Positions 1 to 4,900 of a stretch of 6,882 nt of DNA are shown here, piece after piece. The translations under genes were made by a program, and so were the position numbers. The notes below the pieces were generated by a model, which made no database searches, was not told the DNA's origin, and worked only from the letters and a program-made list of their open reading frames with translations. Source of the stretch: Candidatus Aminicenantota bacterium (lineage in GTDB: Bacteria > Acidobacteriota > Aminicenantia > S016-38); the NCBI GenBank assembly GCA_027062035.1, contig JAMOUL010000267.1:1-6882 (forward strand), written 5' to 3'. The stretch's first letter is position 1. Each line of letters begins with the position of its first letter.

Positions 1-3
1 GGA

Positions 4-288
4 TCAGTAGTTCTTGCCTGAAGCCTGAGATTCCTGAACCCTGCCAAAGGCAAAGGGTGAAGTGAATCCTCCGAAATATCCGTTCCACAATCCGTTTACT
101 GTAATATGAAAATTTTCAACGTCGTCCGGTCCCAGGGCAACCATGGAATATACCTGTACCCTCTGATACCATGGCCTTTCAGAGGGAGGCTCCTGTGAGG
201 TTTTTACCTTTGTAAAACCAATATTTAAAAATAAAAATATGGAGAGGAAACACGTGAAAAATTTTCTTGCCACATGTAAATAATACAT
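4..288 (-). CDS. Hypothetical small exported protein (94 aa)
   Basis: I do not recognise a family. The 94-residue product begins with a short basic stretch (R8, K9) followed by a hydrophobic run at about residues 10-25 rich in Phe, Leu and Ile, which resembles a Sec signal peptide or an N-terminal anchor. No clean signal peptidase I site is obvious and there is no lipobox. The remainder is polar and aromatic, with a proline-rich patch near residues 34-39 and a Gly/Trp/Phe-rich patch near 66-82. The ATG at 288 is chosen because it supplies the whole signal-like segment; no convincing Shine-Dalgarno precedes it. It ends in TGA close to the window edge. It could be a genuine small secreted protein, the N-terminal remnant of a longer gene, or a frameshifted fragment. 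Codon composition looks protein-like, but that is a judgement by eye. Confidence 0.5.
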   Translation of the reverse strand: MYYLHVARKFFTCFLSIFLFLNIGFTKVKTSQEPPSERPWYQRVQVYSMVALGPDDVENFHITVNGLWNGYFGGFTSPFAFGRVQESQASGKNY

Positions 289-358
289 GAAAATTGCGTA
301 TGAGCGTTAATGTGTTTATAAGGTAGGGGGCAATGAAGAAAAACGCTTTTTTATGATT
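289..358. other. AT-rich intergenic gap
   Basis: This 70-bp gap separates the nucleotidyltransferase stop codon from the ATG of the small exported ORF. It holds a TATAAA hexamer on the minus strand at 315-320 that could act as a -10 element for the 94-residue ORF, but no good -35 hexamer lies 16-18 nt upstream of it. A short A-run/GCG/T-run palindrome around 339-352 is too AT-rich to call a terminator with confidence. No RNA gene was seen. Confidence 0.4.
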
Positions 359-811
359 TTATTTTCTCAGTTCTTCCAGGATCTCTGCGTCGGCGAGGTC
401 CCTGAGTCTTCCAGTGGCTCTTTTATTATGGATTAGGTCCTCAAGGGAAATAAAATAGGCAGTCTCGCTTCCAAATTTGCCCTTTACTCTTCTTTTCCAG
501 GCTTCCTCAAAATTTACTCCTGAAATAGAAGTTAATATTTCTATCATTATTGGTGGTACTCCCAATCTAACTACTATGTCAGGTTCCAGGAAGTCTTCTT
601 CCTGAAGATTTATGTCCGAAAATCCGAATTCTTTGATAACTTCCAATATTTTCTCTGCGTTTTCTTTACTAATTTCGATAAAAATGTCTATATCCCTGGT
701 ATATCTGGGTTCAGCGTAAAAGGCATAGGCATAACCTTCGACTATAAGGTACCTAACTCCTTTTTTGTTTAATAATCTTATAAACTCTAAGAAGTTTTCG
801 GTTAGTTTCAC
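359..811 (-). CDS. Minimal nucleotidyltransferase-like protein (DUF6036/MNT type)
   Basis: This 150-residue product resembles the small DUF6036-type nucleotidyltransferases often found beside a short partner gene; some related MNT proteins belong to toxin-antitoxin pairs. Visible signatures are the strand and glycine region at residues 20-28, then PRYTRDIDIFIE at 35-46 carrying the D40-x-D42 metal-binding pair, a late acidic strand MIEILTSISG at 89-98, and the C-terminal ISLEDLIHNKRATGRLRDLADAE block at 121-143 typical of the family. Two oddities: the usual Gly-Gly at the motif's start reads Glu25-Gly26, and the third acidic position is Glu91 where I expect Asp. The GTG start has GGAG 7 nt upstream and overlaps the preceding small gene by 59 nt. 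The fold call is solid. Activity and a toxin or antitoxin role are inference, and the altered glycine could make it inactive. Confidence 0.85.
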   Translation of the reverse strand: MKLTENFLEFIRLLNKKGVRYLIVEGYAYAFYAEPRYTRDIDIFIEISKENAEKILEVIKEFGFSDINLQEEDFLEPDIVVRLGVPPIMIEILTSISGVNFEEAWKRRVKGKFGSETAYFISLEDLIHNKRATGRLRDLADAEILEELRK

Positions 812-923
812 CGTTTAACTCCATGGTGAAATGTCTTATAAACTCCAGCTCTTCCAGTTTTTTTTCAGGAGGAGTTTCTCTCATCCAGCGGAGCCTTTCC
901 CTTTCTAATTCATCCCTTGTCAT
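753..923 (-). CDS. Small charged partner protein of the nucleotidyltransferase
   Basis: This is a short, highly charged, probably all-helical protein of 56 residues from the ATG at 923, or 63 residues if the in-frame GTG at 944 is used. It contains RLRWMRETPPEKKLEELEF, a Trp/Pro/Glu-rich pattern like that of short proteins encoded just before DUF6036-type nucleotidyltransferases. It has no signal peptide or membrane segment. The ATG is preferred because the predicted promoter would place transcription start near 944, leaving no leader for the GTG, whereas the ATG has AGGGA 11 nt upstream. The gene overlaps the nucleotidyltransferase start by 59 nt, so the two are almost certainly co-transcribed and translationally linked. 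A role as binding partner or antitoxin is inferred from this arrangement alone; the sequence shows no DNA-binding motif that I can name. Confidence 0.7.
   Translation of the reverse strand: MTRDELERERLRWMRETPPEKKLEELEFIRHFTMELNGETNRKLLRVYKIIKQKRS
806..831 (-). promoter_or_regulatory. mRNA hairpin over the nucleotidyltransferase start codon
   Basis: On the minus strand, TTTCACC (831-825) is followed by a 12-nt loop and then GGTGAAA (812-806), a perfect 7-bp inverted repeat. The 3' arm contains the GTG start (811-809) of the nucleotidyltransferase, and the loop carries its GGAG ribosome binding site. The hairpin lies inside the upstream small gene, so ribosomes translating that gene would melt it. 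This fits translational coupling that keeps nucleotidyltransferase output tied to the small protein. The structure is seen in the sequence; the regulatory effect is inferred. Confidence 0.5.
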
Positions 924-950
924 TTTCTTTGCAGTCCCTTTCACATAGCT

Positions 951-979
951 ATTTTAGCATTTTTATGGCTCTATAACAA
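951..979 (-). promoter_or_regulatory. Predicted sigma-70-type promoter for the small-protein/nucleotidyltransferase pair
   Basis: On the minus strand, TTGTTA (979-974) and TAAAAT (956-951) are separated by exactly 17 nt, matching the -35 and -10 consensus at 4/6 and 5/6 positions. Transcription would begin near 944, just ahead of the small gene. The site lies in the short gap downstream of the symporter, so the cassette can be expressed independently of the upstream operon. Confidence 0.55.
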
Positions 980-1066
980 GCTGAATTGCGATTTGAGGGT
1001 TCCTAAAGCGCTCAAAAAACATCTTGGGCCTGATATCTACCTTTGAAATGTTTATTTTTTGAAGAT
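957..1066. other. Intergenic gap between symporter and nucleotidyltransferase cassette
   Basis: Apart from the promoter elements, this gap holds no convincing gene or RNA. An imperfect A-run/T-run inverted repeat (1012-1022 with 1048-1062) lies just past the symporter stop. It lacks a GC-rich stem, so I do not call it a terminator, and read-through from the symporter into the cassette remains possible. Confidence 0.4.
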
Positions 1067-2854
1067 TTAAGCTTTTACCCCCATACCCTTCCAGTTCTTT
1101 GCAAGGGCAAGGGAGGAGAAAATGGCAAGGGCGGTGGTTATTGCGCCTGCAAGGTTTTTCCCTGTAAGCCAGAGTCCCACTGTAAACAGGGTGCTGTAAA
1201 CAATCACACATCCCAGGAAGATATTGAGCAGGCTGGCAGGAACGTCCCAGCCAGGAGTAAGACCGGGTTCAATGCCTCTTTCCTGTATTCTCCTTATAAA
1301 ACCCTTCCATCCGGGGCCTCCGGGTTTCACCAGCTTGTAGAACTTTATCAGGGTATCCTCATCGGTGGGTTTTGTGAGAAAGGTTACCCCAACCCATGAA
1401 ATGGTGGTTATCCCCACCCCTATTACAAATTCCTGCCATGTCTGGAGCTTTGTAAATCCGAGTTTTTGATAAATGGAGAAGAAAACCGCCACCAGAAATG
1501 ACACCGTCATGGCGGTTATCTCGCTTATGGCATTGATTCGCCACCAGAACCACCTGAGGAGAAACAGCAGCCCTGTTCCTGCACCTATCTGCAGGATTAA
1601 ATGAAAGGCCTGGAGGGCATTGCTGAGAAGGAGTGCGAATATGCCAGCCAGTACCATCAAAAACAGGGTTGATATTCTGCCCACAAACACCAGTTCCTTT
1701 TCCGAAGCGTGGGGCTTTATAAAACGCTTGTAAAAGTCATTGACAATATAAGAAGCTCCCCAGTTGAGATGGGTGGATATGGTGGACATATAGGCAGCGG
1801 TGAGGGAGGTTACAACAATTCCAAGAAGTCCATGTGGCAGGAAGGAGATCATGGCAGGATATGCCATGTCGTTTTTTATGATGGATGGGTCCACGTTTGG
1901 AAAGGCGTGTCTGAGCGATGCAAGATCAGGAAAAACTATTATGGATGCCAGGGCCACTATGATCCATGGCCAGGGACGAAGGGCATAATGTGTGACATTA
2001 AAAAGGAAGGTGGCTCCAATGGCATGTTCCTCGTTTTTTGCTGCGAACATCCTCTGGGCGATATAGCCTCCACCGCCCGGTTCAGCACCTGGATACCAGG
2101 CTGCCCACCACTGGACTGCCAGTGGAATTACAAAAATTGCCATCAGGGTGTTCATATCTGAGAAATTGGGAAGAAGGGAGATTTTCTGTTTTATTACAGG
2201 GTTTGAGATTAGATTATGAAGACCTCCAATCATGGGATGTTTTACTGCATAAAAGGCCACGGCAAAAGCTCCAAACATTGCCACCATGAACTGGAAGAAA
2301 TCGGTGATAAGCACCCCTGTTAATCCACCCAGCATGCTGTATACAACCACGATTGAGCCTGCAATAACTACTGTCGTTACAGGGGAAATACCAAGGAGCA
2401 CCCCTCCTATTTTTATCGCAGCCAGGGAGACGCTCGCCATGATTACAATATTGAAGAGCAGGCCCAGATATAGGGCACGGAAACCACGGAGAAAGGCGGC
2501 AGTTTTCCCGCTGTATCTGAGTTCATAGAATTCTATGTCCGTGAGAACCCTTGAGCGCTTCCAGAGTCTTGCGTATATAAAGACCGTAACCATTCCTGTT
2601 ATCAGAAAGGCAAACCATACCCAGTTGCCAGCCACCCCGTGTGTTCTGACAATATCGGTAACAAGATTGGGTGTATCCGTTGAAAAGGTCGTTGCCACCA
2701 TGGATATCCCCAGGAGCCACCATGGCATGCTTCTTCCGCTTACAAAAAAATCCTCGGCACTTCTTCCTGCCCTCTTTGTAACTGCAAGGCCTATTATCAG
2801 CGAGAGGATAAAAAAGGCTATCATGAAAATCCAGTCTGAAAAATTGAGGAGCAT
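1067..2854 (-). CDS. Sodium/solute symporter (SSS family)
   Basis: This 595-residue inner-membrane protein belongs to the solute:sodium symporter family, which drives uptake of sugars, amino acids or related solutes with Na+. Many hydrophobic segments are visible, starting at residues 8-26. The family signature GGLTGVLITDFFQ is at 176-188. The segment AAYMST at 353-358 aligns with the Na2 site of vSGLT and PutP, with Ala354, Ser357 and Thr358 as likely ligands. A cytoplasmic-type stretch near 495-536, beginning TKPTDEDTLIKFYKLVKPGG, is typical of the longer members (about 600 aa) seen in Bacteroidota-like genomes. The gene starts 8 bp after the hexosaminidase stop, and its GGGGG ribosome binding site uses the last base of that stop codon, so coupling is likely. 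The substrate cannot be read from the sequence. Its position behind a hexosaminidase makes an N-acetyl sugar, other sugar or peptide-derived product reasonable. Confidence 0.93.
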   Translation of the reverse strand: MLLNFSDWIFMIAFFILSLIIGLAVTKRAGRSAEDFFVSGRSMPWWLLGISMVATTFSTDTPNLVTDIVRTHGVAGNWVWFAFLITGMVTVFIYARLWKRSRVLTDIEFYELRYSGKTAAFLRGFRALYLGLLFNIVIMASVSLAAIKIGGVLLGISPVTTVVIAGSIVVVYSMLGGLTGVLITDFFQFMVAMFGAFAVAFYAVKHPMIGGLHNLISNPVIKQKISLLPNFSDMNTLMAIFVIPLAVQWWAAWYPGAEPGGGGYIAQRMFAAKNEEHAIGATFLFNVTHYALRPWPWIIVALASIIVFPDLASLRHAFPNVDPSIIKNDMAYPAMISFLPHGLLGIVVTSLTAAYMSTISTHLNWGASYIVNDFYKRFIKPHASEKELVFVGRISTLFLMVLAGIFALLLSNALQAFHLILQIGAGTGLLFLLRWFWWRINAISEITAMTVSFLVAVFFSIYQKLGFTKLQTWQEFVIGVGITTISWVGVTFLTKPTDEDTLIKFYKLVKPGGPGWKGFIRRIQERGIEPGLTPGWDVPASLLNIFLGCVIVYSTLFTVGLWLTGKNLAGAITTALAIFSSLALAKNWKGMGVKA

Positions 2855-2858
2855 CCAT

Positions 2859-2863
2859 CCCCC
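2859..2863 (-). promoter_or_regulatory. Ribosome binding site of the symporter, overlapping the previous stop
   Basis: GGGGG lies 4 nt before the symporter ATG, and its first G is the last base of the hexosaminidase TAG stop. A second, out-of-frame ATG (2858-2856) sits immediately after the G-run with no spacing; the ATG at 2854 is chosen because only it opens the symporter frame. The arrangement points to termination-reinitiation between the two genes. Confidence 0.55.
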
Positions 2864-4869
2864 TATTTATTTGTTGTAGAAACTATAAGTTTTTCCACAG
2901 GTTCCACGATCAGAAGTTCCAGCTCAGCGCAGGGTTTTTTAGCCCTTTCGATCTTTTGTTGTGCGAGAGTCAACCAGTTTTCATCGGGCTTTTCCCCGGA
3001 TTTTTTTATTTCCAGTGCCTCCAGGGCAATAGCAGCCACTGCGGATAGGTTTTCTGATAGCGGTTGTACCTCCCTTAGCACAGGCGAACTTTCTATAATG
3101 GGTATGAGGGAGGAGTGGTTGTTTTTCCACATGGTTAAAAGCTCCACGATTTTCTCCTCTGAATCTTTATCCCCTGTTTCCAGGTATTTCTCCACCAGCT
3201 TTCTAAACTTCCTGGGAAGCGGCGGGTCTGGAACAGCCGCATCTACCAGTCTTGTCAGTGGAGAGAATATGGTGTATGTTCTTGCCTCGTGCCGTTTGTA
3301 GTATCTTAAGGGTTCTACTGTTTGAACAAGTACCTTCAGAGGAATTATTTCCCCACTTTTTGCCAGACGTCTGAGCATCATATCCTGATTTTTTATATGG
3401 GTTAGCCCCAGTTCTTCCAGCTGAAGGGAAATAACTTCCAGCCTGCGGTACATATCCTCCACATCCTTTACTGATGAAGGAGACCAGAGCCTTTCTGCTA
3501 TGGCAGCAGTTCTTGGCCATATTCTTGAATCTATGTTTTCCGGGCTTATTATCTCTGCCCACATTGTTGCCTCTCCACCAAGGATCCTATTTCTTTCTTC
3601 CGGTGAAAGCTTTACATCTTCTGGAACAGGGTCATTAAGATAGTGAAAATCCGTGGGCTGGCACAGGTCTATATAATATCCATTGGAAAGGATCGTGTAA
3701 AATCCTTTTTTTGCTGCTTCGTAAAGGAATTTCTTACCCCTCCATGATTGAATTACTATGTTCCTGGGCATGTCCGGATGAAGGATTTCATCCCATCCCA
3801 CCATCTTTTTTCCGTATTTTTTAAGAATTTTCATCACCTTGATATTGAAGTAAGCCTGAAGCTGGTGGAAATCCTTTAATTTATGTTTTTTCATGAATTT
3901 TTTTATTCTCTTACTGGCCTTCCACTGAACGTCGTTTACTTCGTCTCCCCCAATATGGATGTAGGGGTCGGGGAAGAGTTTTGCCATTTCCTTGAAGAAT
4001 TTTTTCAGAAATTTATATACCCTTTTGTTTGAAGGGTCCATTACCGGATTCTTGGCACCATAGATTTTTACCATCTCGTATGGACCGGGAAGCGCTGCCA
4101 GTTCAGGATAGGCAACAAGCCATGAGGTGGTGTGCCCCGGGATATCGAATTCCGGGACTATCCTTATTCCCCTCAGATCAGCATATCTTATTAAGTCCCT
4201 CATCTGTTCCTGTGTATAGTAGTTTCCGTCAGATGCAATAAGGTGCAGTCTGGGAAAGGTTTTACATTCTATTCTGAATCCCTGGTCATCGGTTAGGTGA
4301 AGGTGAAGGACGTTCATTTTTACCGCTGCCAGTGCATCTACGTTTCTTTTTAGAACTTCAATGGGCATAAAATGGCGGACCACATCTATTAATAGGCCAC
4401 GCCATGGGAAACGGGGCTCGTCCTTTATCTCAACTGCTGGAAAGTAGTAATGTTTTTTGTCGTTTGAGAGAAGCTGTAACAGGGTTTCAAGTCCCCTCAG
4501 GATTCCTATATCAGTGTTTGCCTGAAGGTATATACCTGAACTGTCTATTTTCAGGGTATAGGATTCGTCCATCACAGGGGCAAGTTTTATCGTTTTGCTA
4601 TAAGTTATTTTAAGGGAGAAGTTTCCCGGTTTTAGAAGGAAAAATATACCGGTTCTTCCTGAAAGTCTGTGCATAAACCGTTTTTTTGCAAGGGCTACAC
4701 GTGTACTGTAGGGGCCCTTAACCTTAATTCCGAAATCAGATGAAATGAAAAACTTTCCCTGAAGGAGTTTTACATCCTTTGGCACAGGCATCAGGTTTAG
4801 ATGCGGAGCAGCCATCATGGAAAGCACAAATATACCGATAAATAATACCTTTGTAGTCTTTTTAAACAT
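2863..4869 (-). CDS. Beta-N-acetylhexosaminidase, GH20 family, probably exported
   Basis: This 668-residue enzyme should remove terminal beta-linked GlcNAc or GalNAc by the substrate-assisted mechanism of family GH20. A basic N-terminus (K3, K4, K7) and hydrophobic segment at about 8-21 form an export signal, with an ambiguous cleavage site, so it may stay anchored. A GH20b-like N-domain covers about 24-152. The catalytic barrel runs from about 155 to 465: Arg165 in DVVRH, HLHLTDDQGFR at 189-199, PEFDIPGHT at 239-247, the catalytic Asp309-Glu310 pair in HIGGDEV, GWDE at 358-361, SWRG at 375-378, Tyr399 and Asp401 in GYYID, GGEATMWAE at 431-439, and WPR...AERLWS at 451-463. All expected active-site residues are present. 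About 180 residues after the barrel are charged, largely helical and unassigned. AGGGAGG-like binding sequence lies 5 nt before the ATG. It sits between a peptidase and a symporter, which suggests glycan or glycoprotein salvage. Confidence 0.95.
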   Translation of the reverse strand: MFKKTTKVLFIGIFVLSMMAAPHLNLMPVPKDVKLLQGKFFISSDFGIKVKGPYSTRVALAKKRFMHRLSGRTGIFFLLKPGNFSLKITYSKTIKLAPVMDESYTLKIDSSGIYLQANTDIGILRGLETLLQLLSNDKKHYYFPAVEIKDEPRFPWRGLLIDVVRHFMPIEVLKRNVDALAAVKMNVLHLHLTDDQGFRIECKTFPRLHLIASDGNYYTQEQMRDLIRYADLRGIRIVPEFDIPGHTTSWLVAYPELAALPGPYEMVKIYGAKNPVMDPSNKRVYKFLKKFFKEMAKLFPDPYIHIGGDEVNDVQWKASKRIKKFMKKHKLKDFHQLQAYFNIKVMKILKKYGKKMVGWDEILHPDMPRNIVIQSWRGKKFLYEAAKKGFYTILSNGYYIDLCQPTDFHYLNDPVPEDVKLSPEERNRILGGEATMWAEIISPENIDSRIWPRTAAIAERLWSPSSVKDVEDMYRRLEVISLQLEELGLTHIKNQDMMLRRLAKSGEIIPLKVLVQTVEPLRYYKRHEARTYTIFSPLTRLVDAAVPDPPLPRKFRKLVEKYLETGDKDSEEKIVELLTMWKNNHSSLIPIIESSPVLREVQPLSENLSAVAAIALEALEIKKSGEKPDENWLTLAQQKIERAKKPCAELELLIVEPVEKLIVSTTNK

Positions 4870-4874
4870 GGGAT

Positions 4875-4880
4875 CCTCCC
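4875..4880 (-). promoter_or_regulatory. Strong Shine-Dalgarno of the hexosaminidase
   Basis: GGGAGG on the minus strand is 5 nt upstream of the ATG at 4869 and confirms that start. The 31-bp gap upstream is otherwise AT-rich, with no recognisable promoter or terminator, which supports co-transcription with the peptidase gene. Confidence 0.7.
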
Positions 4881-4900
4881 TATGGAATTTTAATTTTTAA

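Noticed and set aside
305..333. Promoter for the 94-residue ORF using TTGCCC as -35.
   Set aside because: At 17 nt spacing the -10 would be TTAACG, a poor match; the better TATAAA at 315-320 lacks a good -35.
339..352. AAAAACGCTTTTTT palindrome downstream of the nucleotidyltransferase, a possible bidirectional terminator.
   Set aside because: The stem would be five or six A-T pairs closing a very small loop, too weak to support a call.
1012..1062. Inverted repeat TCAAAAAA / TTTTTTGA downstream of the symporter, a possible terminator.
   Set aside because: The stem is nearly all A-T, the second arm needs a bulge to extend, and the loop is about 35 nt. It does not look like an intrinsic terminator.
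963..1066. An open frame on the minus strand continuing past the symporter and ending IQLVIEP, which could be a small gene or a frameshifted symporter tail.
   Set aside because: The symporter already ends normally and at family-like length. The free part is only about 30 codons, contains only a 19-codon ATG-initiated stretch, and overlaps the predicted promoter; chance is sufficient.
1043..2879. Long plus-strand open frames opposite the symporter (for example 1709-2161 and 2535-2879).
   Set aside because: They are antisense to a strongly supported coding sequence, have no family resemblance and have no convincing ribosome binding sites.
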